Shown here piece by piece: positions 1 through 8,013 of a DNA stretch of 18,614 bases. The notes beneath the pieces are model-generated. The model saw nothing but the letters and a program-made list of their open reading frames with translations, did not search any database and had not been told where the DNA came from. A program made the position numbers and the translations under genes. Position 1 is the stretch's first letter, and each line of letters opens with the position of its first letter. Source of the stretch: a bacterium UBP14_UBA6098 (GTDB taxonomy: Bacteria > UBP14 > UBA6098). Location of the stretch: positions 51,815 to 70,428 of the forward strand of contig DIWU01000023.1 in assembly GCA_002428525.1 (NCBI GenBank). The letters run 5' to 3'.

Positions 1-1
1 T

Positions 2-91
2 TCCTCCGAAGGAGCTTATCCCGACGCCGCGGGGTTTGTTCGGAGGAATCGGTTAGCGTTTTTGCTTGCATTTATTGCCATGTGGGCATAA
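2..91 (+). CDS. possible C-terminal end of an upstream gene (partial)
   Basis: From the window edge one plus-strand frame stays open to a TAA at 89-91, giving about 29 residues that end in a hydrophobic run (RLAFLLAFIAMWA). This could be the tail of a membrane protein whose body lies outside the window. The distance to the next start codon is about 26 bases, so the two would be co-transcribed. Another frame stays open to TAG at 52-54, so the reading frame is not certain. No function can be assigned. Confidence 0.3.
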   Translation, partial: SSEGAYPDAAGFVRRNRLAFLLAFIAMWA

Positions 92-117
92 CTTCTTAGG
101 CAAAAGAAAGGATGGTT

Positions 118-1554
118 ATGGACAGATATCCACTTATTATTGGGAATAATGATGTTGTGACATCCTCGACAATGGAGGTTCGATCGCCCTATGACAGTCG
201 GACGGTCGGCGAGGTTTGTATCGCCGGCGGGCGCGAGATCGATTCGGCGCTCCAGATTGCACAAAGTTCATCTAAGGGATTCGCGCGTTCGGATTTAAAG
301 TTCAGGATCTCGATACTCGAGCAGGCCGATCGGCTTCTCGGCGAGAGGGCGGAGGAGTTTGCTCAAACGATCACAGCGGAATCCGGCAAGCCGATTCGCG
401 AGGCGAGGGTGGAAGTTTCGCGCGCGAGGGAAACACTCCGGCTCTCGGCGCACGCGGCTTTGGAGCATATGGGTGGCAAGGTTCTACCTTTAAGCGCCGC
501 TTCGAACGGCGCGGACAAATGGGGCTTCTGTCAGCGCTTCGGGGTTGGAACGGTCGTCGCGATCACGCCGTTTAATTTTCCTCTGAATTTAGCGGCGCAT
601 AAGATCGGCCCTGCAATCGCCGCGGGGAATAGCTTTATTTTGAAGCCCGCCGAAAAAACACCGATTTCCGGCGTATTGTTCGGTAGGCTCCTTGTCGAGG
701 CCGGAATGCCCAATGGCACGGTCAATGTCTTGAACGGCCTCGGGCCGCTTGTCGGCGAGCCTCTCACCCGCGACGAAAGAGTTCGGGTCGTCACCTTCAC
801 CGGCAGTCCGAGGGTTGGAGTGCATCTGTCAAGTTTATGCGGACTTAAGCTTTCCGCCTTCGAGCTTGGCTCGAACTCGGCCGTCTATATCCATTCGGAT
901 GCCGAGCTTATGCGTTCCGCCGACAGAATTGTCGCCGGCGGTTTTTCCAATGCCGGGCAGGTTTGTATCTCGACACAGCGCGTTTACGCTCATCATGATG
1001 TATATCAACAACTTATAGATTTGCTTTTAGTCGGAATTCGCGCCTTGAAGGTCGGCGATCCCTCGGACGAGGCTACAGTCCTCGGCCCGATGATCTCGCG
1101 GGAGGCCTCCGATCGGGCCTTTTCATGGCTCGAACGCGCTGTTTCTCGCGGCGCGAAGGTCCTCATCGGCGGCGCTCGCGATGGAACCCTCTTCCAACCG
1201 ACCCTCGTGGCGGATGTCCCCGATGATTGCGAGCTTTGTTCGGAGGAGGTTTTCGCCCCGATTGTCACAATCGCGAGTGTTTCCGGGGCCGAGGAGGCGC
1301 TGATGCGAATCGAGGACACAAAATACGGCCTTCATGCCGGTATCTTCACACAGGATATCGAGTTAGCAAGAAAGGCCTTCGAACGCCTCGAGGTCGGCGG
1401 AGTGATTATAAATGATATCCCAACCTTTCGGGCAGACCTGATTCCCTACGGTGGCACTAAGCTGTCCGGAATAGGCAGGGAGGGCCCCGAGTTCGCGCTC
1501 GAACATATGACATATTGGAAGAATTTCATTGTTCATAAATGTGAGATCGAGTAA
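118..1554 (+). CDS. NAD(P)-dependent aldehyde dehydrogenase family protein
   Basis: Cytoplasmic enzyme of the ALDH superfamily, which oxidises an aldehyde to a carboxylate with NAD(P)+. Counting from an ATG at 112 (480 aa), the family signatures appear in order: TPFNFPLNL with the oxyanion Asn155, LKPAEKTP with cofactor-contacting Lys178, FTGSPRVG (the GSxxxG nucleotide loop, about 229-236), ELGSNS with general-base Glu251, NAGQVC with catalytic Cys285, and EEVFAP with Glu379. Length is normal for the family. The usual ELGG is ELGS here, which I associate with the ALDH21/y4uC-like group rather than betaine-type ALDHs; the substrate cannot be read from sequence. I prefer ATG 118 over 112 because the purine-rich AAAGGA at 107-112 is then 5 bases upstream. 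An intrinsic terminator follows, separating it from the next operon. Confidence 0.93.
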   Translation: MDRYPLIIGNNDVVTSSTMEVRSPYDSRTVGEVCIAGGREIDSALQIAQSSSKGFARSDLKFRISILEQADRLLGERAEEFAQTITAESGKPIREARVEVSRARETLRLSAHAALEHMGGKVLPLSAASNGADKWGFCQRFGVGTVVAITPFNFPLNLAAHKIGPAIAAGNSFILKPAEKTPISGVLFGRLLVEAGMPNGTVNVLNGLGPLVGEPLTRDERVRVVTFTGSPRVGVHLSSLCGLKLSAFELGSNSAVYIHSDAELMRSADRIVAGGFSNAGQVCISTQRVYAHHDVYQQLIDLLLVGIRALKVGDPSDEATVLGPMISREASDRAFSWLERAVSRGAKVLIGGARDGTLFQPTLVADVPDDCELCSEEVFAPIVTIASVSGAEEALMRIEDTKYGLHAGIFTQDIELARKAFERLEVGGVIINDIPTFRADLIPYGGTKLSGIGREGPEFALEHMTYWKNFIVHKCEIE

Positions 1555-1622
1555 GCATAATTGAGATGCAGACCGATCTTACGCGCGAAACCGCGGAATC
1601 GAACCGAGCGCTCGCTTCTCCG

Positions 1623-1658
1623 AAATCCCTTGCTAATCAAGGGATTTTGTTTATTTTA
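1623..1658 (+). terminator. rho-independent terminator after the aldehyde dehydrogenase gene
   Basis: A 10-bp perfect stem (AAATCCCTTG pairing with CAAGGGATTT) closes a 5-base loop and is followed by the T-rich tract TGTTTATTTT. It lies about 70 bases after the ALDH stop. The rest of 1555-1760 holds no gene, and I could not pick a convincing promoter for the next operon, although one should lie between about 1660 and 1750. Confidence 0.8.
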
Positions 1659-1760
1659 AAGGAATGAAAAACTCGAATATGAATAGAATATCCGGCTATG
1701 TCCATTCCCCTAACTCTTGTCCGTGCGAGATAAACGTCAATCTATCGAGTTTTGCATAAA

Positions 1761-2549
1761 ATGAAGATAGCTATTGTCCAATTCGCCCCTCGCATAAGGG
1801 AAATCGACAGCAACCTCACTGCCGTCGATCGACTCATTGCAAACACCGAGGCCGACCTCTTCGTTTTGCCGGAACTTTTTTCCTCGGGCTATCTCTTCAG
1901 CAGTCGCGAGGATATCCTCCCCTTCGCGGAGCCTTTCCCCGAGGGCAAAACAACCGCATTTCTCGCAAAAATCTCTTCCGAAAAAGACTGCGCGATAGTC
2001 GGCGGATTCCCCGAGCTTTCAAACGGCGGTGTCTATAATTCGGCGGTCTTAGTTGCGCCGGGCGTGGAGCCGGTTCTCTACCGCAAACTTCACCTCTTCA
2101 ACACCGAAAAGGCGGTCTTCGCGCCGGGGAACTTGCCCCTTCCGATTGTCGAATTCCGAGGCGCGAAGGTGGCCTTCATGATCTGCTTCGACTGGATATT
2201 CCCCGAGGTTTATCGCACGCTCGCCCTTCGTGGCGCGGAAATTGTATGTCATTTGACGAACCTCGTGATGCCCTTCTGCCAGAGGGCGTCCTACGCCCAC
2301 GCGGTCTCGAACAGGCTGTTTATAATGATCTCGAACCGTTTCGGCACGGAGACTAACGGCGACGCTAAGGTCGAGTTCACGGGGGGAAGTATTGCTTATT
2401 CGCCGACCGGTGAGGTTTTGGGCGAATTGGGCGCTACCGGGGAGGGCCTCGTGATCGTAGAGGTCGATCCCTCGATCGCGAGGGACAAAAGAATCAATAT
2501 GTTCAATGATCTCCTCGCGGACAGGAGGCCGGAATTCTATGATTTGTAA
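1761..2549 (+). CDS. carbon-nitrogen hydrolase, PaNit-like nitrilase
   Basis: Nitrilase-superfamily enzyme, which hydrolyses non-peptide C-N bonds in nitriles or small amides. Counted from the in-frame TTG at 1752 (265 aa), the Glu-Lys-Cys triad is complete: Glu41 in LPELFSSGY, Lys112 in YRKLHLF and Cys145 in MICFDWIFPE. The second conserved Glu (Glu119) sits in NTEKAVFAPG. From memory, MICFDW, HLTNLVMP and the tail ARDKRINMFNDLLADRR closely resemble the Pyrococcus nitrilase PaNit, which acts on small aliphatic nitriles. That makes this branch more likely than omega-amidase or N-carbamoyl hydrolase. I use ATG 1761 because homologues begin near MKIAIVQ; both possible starts have weak ribosome-binding sites. 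It is the first gene of a three-gene operon and overlaps the next by 11 bases. The physiological substrate is unknown. Confidence 0.9.
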   Translation: MKIAIVQFAPRIREIDSNLTAVDRLIANTEADLFVLPELFSSGYLFSSREDILPFAEPFPEGKTTAFLAKISSEKDCAIVGGFPELSNGGVYNSAVLVAPGVEPVLYRKLHLFNTEKAVFAPGNLPLPIVEFRGAKVAFMICFDWIFPEVYRTLALRGAEIVCHLTNLVMPFCQRASYAHAVSNRLFIMISNRFGTETNGDAKVEFTGGSIAYSPTGEVLGELGATGEGLVIVEVDPSIARDKRINMFNDLLADRRPEFYDL

Positions 2550-4113
2550 GAAGTTAACGATTTTAATGATCTTGTCGGCCGCGGCGGTTGCGCTTGCCCA
2601 AAGCCAGATCGAGGATTCACTCGTTAAACCGCCTATGACACCCTCGGCCAAACCTCGCGAGACAAAACTTGATATGTCGAATTGTCATATCTCCTTTAAT
2701 GGCAACTATTTACCAAATGTTTTCTTTTTCGATTCAGGCTCGGATAAGCTCGACGAGGCCTATCTTCCGGCTATCGCCGAGATGGCCGCGCGAATCGTGC
2801 AGAATCCCGATCTTCGTTGTGTCGTCCGCGGCTACTATTCACACGAATTCGACGGAATTGTCTCTCCAATAGAGGGCGAGGCCCTCGCGAAGCGCCGCGC
2901 TATAGCGCTCAAAGAGGCCTTTCAGCTCAACCATCCTCAGCTCTCGCTGAAAATCGAGGTCGCCATTTCGGGACACGAGTTCACAAAGCCCTTCGGCACA
3001 GAGCCATCGATTTACGATCTTCGCGGGGAGATAGCGCCCTCTATTTCAGAATGGAGCCCCCGAGTGATTGTTGCTACCGATGAGCAACCATACTGGCGGA
3101 GAGGTTTCCGCCAAATCTCCGAGGACAGGGCGTCTTTTCTTGTCGAAATACTCGCGCGAAATCCCGATCTTATGCTTTATTTTTCATCCGGGATATTTCC
3201 GGCTCCACCGAAAGAGATTGCCTCGCGCATCGATGTCGTGGTTTCTAAGTTCAAAAAGGACATGAAGAAAAAGGATTCTCGCCAGATTGTCGCGGTTTTC
3301 GGCGGAATGTCGAAGCATGGAGAGATGCTTATCAACCTGTGGCCGTCGTTTTTCGCCCCTGAGCCGCTCAACGGCGAAATAGCTGAATTTAATTCCCAAT
3401 CCGAGATCGAGCCGGTTCGCCTCGACCTTGGGTTCGAGCCGGCCTCAGGGCTTTTCGCCTATAGGATAGACCGCGAGGTCGGGGACTCCCGCGCGCTGGT
3501 CGAGGCCGCTATCAGTAGGCCGACCAAACTCGCGATTATTCGTCCGGGCAAGGGCAAGCCGCTGATCCTTCCCCCGAGGTGCGATTTCTCGATGGTGACT
3601 TGGGGTGAAAACAACGCGGTCGAGCGCTCGAGCTGGTTGCCAGTCGAGATCGTGACGGCTTCCAATTACTCGGAGAACGCCTTTGTGCCGGTTGTGCCCT
3701 TCACATTGGGAATGGTCGAGCCGAGATGCCCATGGGAAAGCGCTCTCCCGCAAATAGCCTCTCGGCTTCAATGGTTTATTAAAACCGGCGGCTCGCTCAA
3801 AATCACGATCGCCGGCCACGCCCTCGGTTTCGAACCTTCCCCCGATTCCCTCGCCCTCGCCCGCGCGGACTTCCTCGCCACTCGTCTCATGACGACGATG
3901 ATGCCGCTTTTAGGAAAAGCTTCGATTGCGGAGCTGGAAAAATACCTTTCCGACCGAGGGGTTGTTGTGGAAGTCTCTTCCATGGCGCATTCCGAGGATA
4001 GCGAGGAAGGTTTTATTTGGGCCGTGGGTGCGCTGAAAGGCCTGTCGGCTGGACGCCTTTTGCCCCTTGGCGCATTAGCCTCGATTGAATGGGAGTTCAC
4101 AAATGAAAAATGA
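2539..4113 (+). CDS. secreted/periplasmic protein with OmpA-like modules
   Basis: 524 aa with an N-terminal signal peptide (MICKKLTILMILSAAAVALA, SPase I type, no lipobox Cys). About residues 62-147 look like an OmpA C-terminal (peptidoglycan-associated) domain: FFFDSGSDKLDEAYL, then NPDLRCVVRGYYS, then GEALAKRRAIALKEAF. The Asp of the usual GHTD is missing, so peptidoglycan binding is doubtful. Two further divergent copies may lie at about 184-260 (ARNPDLMLYFSSG, then an IASR helix) and 387-485 (LKITIAGHA, then LALARADFLATRL). The start at 2539 is set by AGGAGG at 2523-2528, 10 bases upstream, and by the signal peptide beginning there; a longer frame from 2506 lacks this. It overlaps the nitrilase stop and the ROK kinase start by 11 bases each, so all three are probably translated in a coupled way. 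Function unknown; an envelope structural or sensing role is plausible. Confidence 0.85.
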   Translation: MICKKLTILMILSAAAVALAQSQIEDSLVKPPMTPSAKPRETKLDMSNCHISFNGNYLPNVFFFDSGSDKLDEAYLPAIAEMAARIVQNPDLRCVVRGYYSHEFDGIVSPIEGEALAKRRAIALKEAFQLNHPQLSLKIEVAISGHEFTKPFGTEPSIYDLRGEIAPSISEWSPRVIVATDEQPYWRRGFRQISEDRASFLVEILARNPDLMLYFSSGIFPAPPKEIASRIDVVVSKFKKDMKKKDSRQIVAVFGGMSKHGEMLINLWPSFFAPEPLNGEIAEFNSQSEIEPVRLDLGFEPASGLFAYRIDREVGDSRALVEAAISRPTKLAIIRPGKGKPLILPPRCDFSMVTWGENNAVERSSWLPVEIVTASNYSENAFVPVVPFTLGMVEPRCPWESALPQIASRLQWFIKTGGSLKITIAGHALGFEPSPDSLALARADFLATRLMTTMMPLLGKASIAELEKYLSDRGVVVEVSSMAHSEDSEEGFIWAVGALKGLSAGRLLPLGALASIEWEFTNEK

Positions 4114-5065
4114 TCTGGCACTCGGAATAGATATCGGCGGCTCTTTTGTGAAGGTCGCGCTTGTTGATTCCGACGGCGAGCTCATCGATTCGGATATACT
4201 CCCGACGCCGCAAAGCCCCCCGGATGTTGCAATTTCGATAATTGTTGACGATATCCTCGAGTTTCTCGAGTATTGCGAGACTGAAATCGATTCCCTTCAC
4301 GGGATCGGTGTCGGCTTTCCGGGGGCGATTCGCGGGGAGAACGGCCTCATCGAAGCCTCACCGAACCTTAAGAAATGGCATGGTATCGAGCTGGCGCCCT
4401 TCCTCCGCGAGGCCTTCGGCCGCCCGGTTTGTGTGGATAACGACGCCAACGCCGCGGCCTTCGGCGAATACCTCTGGGGAAAAGGCAAGGGCGCAAATCC
4501 GCTGATCCTTTTCACCCTCGGGACCGGAATCGGCGCGGGCGTTGTGATCGACGGCCGGATATTTCGCGGCAGTTGGGGGGGAGCCTCGGAGATCGGACAC
4601 CACAGCATCGATATGAACGGCAGGTTATGCACCTGTGGAAATCACGGATGTGTCGAGGCCTACGCCGGGGCTAAGGGTATTGTCGCACGGGCTTGGGAGC
4701 TTCTCAAAGAAGACAAAGGCTCGCTGATTTGGGAGATAATGGACGGCGATTTCGGATCGCTCGACCCGGAAATCATCGGCGAGGCCGCACTCAAGGGCGA
4801 TGAAACCGCGCTTAAAATAACCCGCGAGGCCTCGAGGGCGCTCGGAGTCGCAACTGCGAATATCATCAATATCTTCAATCCCGAGTTTGTATTATTCGCG
4901 GGCGGTGTCAGCGGTTGGGGCGAGGATATCCTACTCGCGACGATCCGCGCGGAGGCTAAATCCCGCGCCCTGAAGGCACATTTCAATTCCTGCACTATCG
5001 AGCTTTCCGCAAGCGGCCCAAACTGCGGAGTCCTCGGTGCGGCGGCAATCGCCTTAGCTAAATAA
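4103..5065 (+). CDS. ROK family sugar kinase (glucokinase-like)
   Basis: 320-aa cytoplasmic ROK kinase, which transfers phosphate from ATP to a hexose, most likely glucose or an N-acetylhexosamine. The N-terminal phosphate loop is GIDIGGSFVKVALVD (Asp10). The catalytic Asp lies in VDNDANAAAFGEYLWG (Asp114), followed by LGTGIGAGVVIDG. The sugar- and zinc-binding block is EIGHHSID (Glu163, His166) plus CTCGNHGCVEAYA with Cys176, Cys178 and Cys183, the standard ROK zinc site. There is no N-terminal winged helix, so it is a kinase rather than a NagC/XylR-type repressor. The start at 4103 is supported by GGGAG at 4091-4095 with 7-base spacing; the longer frame from 4085 is not needed. It is the last gene of the operon and ends at a strong terminator. 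The pairing with a nitrilase and an OmpA-like protein is unexplained. Confidence 0.92.
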   Translation: MKNDLALGIDIGGSFVKVALVDSDGELIDSDILPTPQSPPDVAISIIVDDILEFLEYCETEIDSLHGIGVGFPGAIRGENGLIEASPNLKKWHGIELAPFLREAFGRPVCVDNDANAAAFGEYLWGKGKGANPLILFTLGTGIGAGVVIDGRIFRGSWGGASEIGHHSIDMNGRLCTCGNHGCVEAYAGAKGIVARAWELLKEDKGSLIWEIMDGDFGSLDPEIIGEAALKGDETALKITREASRALGVATANIINIFNPEFVLFAGGVSGWGEDILLATIRAEAKSRALKAHFNSCTIELSASGPNCGVLGAAAIALAK

Positions 5066-5090
5066 AAAGGCGCTAAAAAGCGCCCTTTTG
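5063..5090. terminator. bidirectional intrinsic terminator between convergent genes
   Basis: GGCGCT pairs with AGCGCC around an AAAA loop (5069-5084), with CTTTT on the plus side and an A-run (5064-5068) that reads as T-run on the minus strand. It sits between the kinase stop and the stop of the convergent sigma factor gene, so it can terminate both transcripts. Confidence 0.85.
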
Positions 5091-5111
5091 TGCGAGTCCT
5101 GCTCGAAAACC

Positions 5112-5969
5112 TCAGTTAATGAAGGCCCTCAGGTTTTTGCTTCGTTTTGTATGGCGCAAGCGCTTGATCGCTTTCTCCTTGATCTGCCGAACCCGTTCGC
5201 GCGTAAGGTTGAAGCGGTCTCCGATCTCCTCGAGGGTTAACGGCCGCTCGCGGTTCAACCCGAAATATAGCGCGACAACCTCAGCCTCGCGCTCCGAGAG
5301 CGTGGCGAGAACCTTGTCGATCTCCGAGGCGAGCGCAGAATGAAGAAGCTCCTTGTCCGGCGAGGGCGAATGGTTGTCCTGAAGGATGTCCTTCAGGGAA
5401 TTGGTCTCGCCCTCCGAAAATGGGGCATCGAGGGAGAGATGACTGCTCGAAATCTGAAGTGTGTCCGAAACCTCGTCGGCGGCCATATCGAGCTTCTCGG
5501 CGATCTCGATCGTGCTGGGCGAACGGCCGAATTCCTGCTCCAAATTTGAGTGTGCCTTGCCGATCCGATGCAATGCGCCGACTCGGTTCAGCGGAAGCCG
5601 AACTATACGCGATTGCTCGGCCAAGGCCTGAAGAATCGACTGTTTGACCCACCAAACTGCATAGGAAATGAACTTGAAGCCGCGTTCCTCGTCGAAGCGC
5701 TTGGCGGCTTTGATAAGCCCGATATTCCCCTCGTTTATTAGGTCCGCGAGCGAAAGCCCCTGATTCTGGTATTGTTTTGCGATGCTGACCACGAAGCGCA
5801 GGTTGGCCGAAACGAGCTTGCGCATGGCCTCTTTGTCGCCTTTGTGTATCTCTTTGGCGAGTTCTATCTCGTCTTCGGCGGTAATAAGTGGCGTTTTGCC
5901 TATCTCCTTGAGGTAAATGTCCAATGATCGATCAATTTCCCGTCCACTGATCTTTCGCCTTTTGTCCAT
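5112..5969 (-). CDS. rpoD: RNA polymerase primary sigma factor, short Bacteroidota-type RpoD
   Basis: 285-aa sigma-70 family protein that directs RNA polymerase to housekeeping promoters. Region 1.2 is at about 15-45 (SLDIYLKEIGKTPLIT). Region 2 is at 52-120, with the core-binding NLRFVVSIAKQYQNQGLSL and DLINEGNIGLIKAA and the -10-reading GFKFISYAVWWVKQSILQAL. Region 3 is at about 124-200. Region 4 is at about 218-275, with the -35-reading helix-turn-helix TLEEIGDRFNLTRERVRQIK. Region 1.1 and the long non-conserved insert of proteobacterial RpoD are absent. From memory, length and sequence match the single primary sigma factor of Bacteroidota, hence the phylogenetic hint. The start is clear: AGGAGG lies 3 bases before the ATG. 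The gene is monocistronic with its own strong promoter. Alternative: a group 2 (RpoS-like) sigma, which seems less likely. Confidence 0.95.
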   Translation of the reverse strand: MDKRRKISGREIDRSLDIYLKEIGKTPLITAEDEIELAKEIHKGDKEAMRKLVSANLRFVVSIAKQYQNQGLSLADLINEGNIGLIKAAKRFDEERGFKFISYAVWWVKQSILQALAEQSRIVRLPLNRVGALHRIGKAHSNLEQEFGRSPSTIEIAEKLDMAADEVSDTLQISSSHLSLDAPFSEGETNSLKDILQDNHSPSPDKELLHSALASEIDKVLATLSEREAEVVALYFGLNRERPLTLEEIGDRFNLTRERVRQIKEKAIKRLRHTKRSKNLRAFIN

Positions 5970-6032
5970 ATTCCTCCTAAGTAAGAGAAAAAGAGCTAAA
6001 TATTTCTTCTTGTTCGACCCCAGACGCTTAGA

Positions 6033-6060
6033 ATTATAAGTATTTTAGTTGCCAAGTCAA
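6033..6060 (-). promoter_or_regulatory. sigma-70 promoter of the sigma factor gene
   Basis: Read on the minus strand: TTGACT (-35, 6060-6055), a 16-base spacer, then TATAAT (-10, 6038-6033). The -10 is perfect and the -35 has one mismatch to the E. coli consensus. It leaves a leader of roughly 55-60 bases before the ATG at 5969. The remaining 6061-6247 holds no gene or obvious signal and is AT-rich. Confidence 0.8.
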
Positions 6061-6247
6061 GGCGACGTGGCACAGCAAAACTATATTTTCCAACAGCCTC
6101 GATGAGGATTTCGCCGGTTATATCTAATCCCCCAATCCTCAAGAGGTTATATAAATCGCAAATGAACTTTGGAAGTAGTCGTGTATAGCAAAACCTTTAT
6201 TTACAACGCTTTCTGCCCTTTCGTAAAAAAATAGTTAAAAAACCCGT

Positions 6248-6283
6248 CTTGAAAAACAGTTGATAATTAATCTGTTAAACAAG
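6248..6283. promoter_or_regulatory. 36-bp interrupted dyad, candidate operator
   Basis: CTTG-AAA-AACAG, a 12-base centre, then CTGTT-AAA-CAAG: two nested inverted pairs (CTTG/CAAG and AACAG/CTGTT) with identical AAA spacers. It lies about 40 bases upstream of the -35 box of the next gene, a sensible place for a dimeric regulator. The flanking DNA is very AT-rich, so chance dyads are possible. Confidence 0.35.
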
Positions 6284-6323
6284 TTTCTTAATTTAAAATA
6301 TTAAGATCACCTAATTGTTTATA

Positions 6324-6351
6324 TTGACTTTTTTTAAATAATAGTTAAGAT
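6324..6351 (+). promoter_or_regulatory. probable promoter of the 525-aa secreted protein gene
   Basis: TTGACT at 6324-6329, 16-base spacer, TAAGAT at 6346-6351 (4 of 6 to TATAAT). It shares the 16-base spacing of the other two good promoters here and lies about 25 bases before the ATG at 6377. Confidence 0.5.
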
Positions 6352-6376
6352 AACTTGATAATTTCAAAGAGATTCT

Positions 6377-7954
6377 ATGAAAGCTACTCTTTATCTTATT
6401 CTGCTTGTCTTCTCGGCCGCGTTCGCAGAACCGGTTATCGAAGATGTTTGGTTTTCCCAAGATGTCTCATGCGATGGCCAAACCCTTATCGATATTTGCT
6501 ATATCCTCTCCGGAGGACCCGCCAATGTCAGCACGATTATGTCCGCCGACTCGGGGCATTCTTGGACAGTTCCATTGGACTCGCTCATCGGCGCGGCCGG
6601 CGATCTCGGCCCGGGAGTCACCTCCGGAACTCACTGCTTCCAATGGGTGATGAGCCACGACCTACCCGATACTCAGGGCGACAACTGGATGATTCAGGCA
6701 GAGGTCGTCAATTTCCTCGATACCTTCCTCGTTATCGACTCGATAGATATTTCAACGCGGCCGCATTACGGTTGGGGCTTGGGCTACGGCCTCGGGGTAT
6801 TTTGGATCTACGATTATACCACGGGCTATCTGTATTACTCAAACGGCCTCGATCCGGTCGCCTCGCCGCCCCGCGATTCGGTTTACCTCGGCGACTCGCT
6901 TAACTGCGATATCGATCAGGACGGCTATTTTATCTATTATGGCAAATCCGGCGCTAACCCTACGCAGATATACCGATACGGCCTCTTCACCGGAACAAAC
7001 ACTCTCATCGCCACTGTCCCAATGCACGGCCCATCGGTGCAGGGGGTTCAGGTCATCGGCGACACGCTCTATGCCGCCTACTACGACAATCGCACCTATC
7101 CCTATGTCAACCGCATGTATGTTCTCGGCTTCGACCTAACGCGGCCTTTCCCGATAACTGTCTGGGATACTATCGCCCATGCCTCGATCGGGACATGCAC
7201 CGCCTTCGAGGGCTTAGCCTACGCCCACGGCTATCTCTGGGGAAGCAACAATTCCGGCAGAATCATCCGCATAGACCTCGCGACGCGCACCTTCGCCGGA
7301 TGCTATCCCGTCCCGAATATCGGCAACGGCGCCGAGGGTCTCTGTTATGACGGAAGCTACCTTTGGTATCAAAATCGCGATCTTAACTGGATTTGGCAAA
7401 TCCTCATCACGGACACCTCTTCGAGCAGAGATCAAGCCCTCGGCGCGTTGGATTCCCGCGGCCCGATTGTCACGGTGACAGGCCCGGACTCGCTCATCCC
7501 CGGAGACAGAATGCCGCTGTCATGGTCGGTTTTCGACCCGAACCTGTCCTCCTATCCCTACGAGCTGGTCATTCAGTGCGGCACAAGCACCGAAACATAC
7601 TCCCTAACCGACACATTCTACCGCGGCATCGCCCCCTTCGGATGCGACTCCGTCACTGTGACCGTGACCGCGCGCGACTCGTTCTGCAACTACGGCGTCG
7701 GGGTTTTGTCGATTCCGGTTGCTTCGGCCGGCCTTTTGGGGCATATCCTCGTCCAAAGCACCGGCGGAATCCTCTATCTTCGCGTCATCGACACGCCGGA
7801 CGCCATAGCCGCGGGCAACGGCGTAATTATGGTTCAACTTCCGGCCGTCCTCGGCGCGGCGGACCTTGTGGACACGACGCACACATGGGCCTCGCCGGTG
7901 CATATCCGCACGCCCTACGGCATCCGCTCGTGGCGCTACGACACCGCCCCCTGA
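6377..7954 (+). CDS. secreted beta-propeller-like protein of unknown function
   Basis: 525 aa with a signal peptide (MKATLYLILLVFSAAFA). Residues about 19-112 form a beta-sandwich-like module (VIEDVWFSQDV, ADSGHSWTVPLDSL, GTHCFQWVMS) of a type common in secreted proteins of FCB-like bacteria. Residues about 130-345 have propeller-like blades such as FEGLAYAHGYLWGSNNSGR and EGLCYDGSYLWYQN, reminiscent of glutamine-cyclotransferase-like propellers. About 363-448 is Ig-like (PIVTVTGPDSLIPGD onward), with a short C-terminal module ending in TPYGIRSWR. Unlike the two T9SS proteins downstream, it has no PNPF sorting tail. Its stop lies about 60 bases before a palindromic-repeat cluster, so loss of a tail by rearrangement is conceivable but unproven. 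The ribosome-binding site is weak (AAAGAGA, 6366-6372). No catalytic motif is recognised. Confidence 0.8.
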   Translation: MKATLYLILLVFSAAFAEPVIEDVWFSQDVSCDGQTLIDICYILSGGPANVSTIMSADSGHSWTVPLDSLIGAAGDLGPGVTSGTHCFQWVMSHDLPDTQGDNWMIQAEVVNFLDTFLVIDSIDISTRPHYGWGLGYGLGVFWIYDYTTGYLYYSNGLDPVASPPRDSVYLGDSLNCDIDQDGYFIYYGKSGANPTQIYRYGLFTGTNTLIATVPMHGPSVQGVQVIGDTLYAAYYDNRTYPYVNRMYVLGFDLTRPFPITVWDTIAHASIGTCTAFEGLAYAHGYLWGSNNSGRIIRIDLATRTFAGCYPVPNIGNGAEGLCYDGSYLWYQNRDLNWIWQILITDTSSSRDQALGALDSRGPIVTVTGPDSLIPGDRMPLSWSVFDPNLSSYPYELVIQCGTSTETYSLTDTFYRGIAPFGCDSVTVTVTARDSFCNYGVGVLSIPVASAGLLGHILVQSTGGILYLRVIDTPDAIAAGNGVIMVQLPAVLGAADLVDTTHTWASPVHIRTPYGIRSWRYDTAP

Positions 7955-7990
7955 GGTTTTGCGCGCATAGCTAAAAATCATTCCGTATCG

Positions 7991-8013
7991 AAACGCGCCC
8001 GACAGCGCTTTTT
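7991..8013 (+). terminator. probable intrinsic terminator after the 525-aa protein gene
   Basis: GCGC/GCGC stem (7995-7998 with 8005-8008), extendable through one mismatch by AAA/TTT, a 6-base loop, then TTTTT. The stem is short, so this is moderate evidence. Confidence 0.45.

Noticed and set aside
2049..2651. 200-aa minus-strand open frame opposite the nitrilase
   Set aside because: Antisense of a gene with a full catalytic triad; no supporting start signal.
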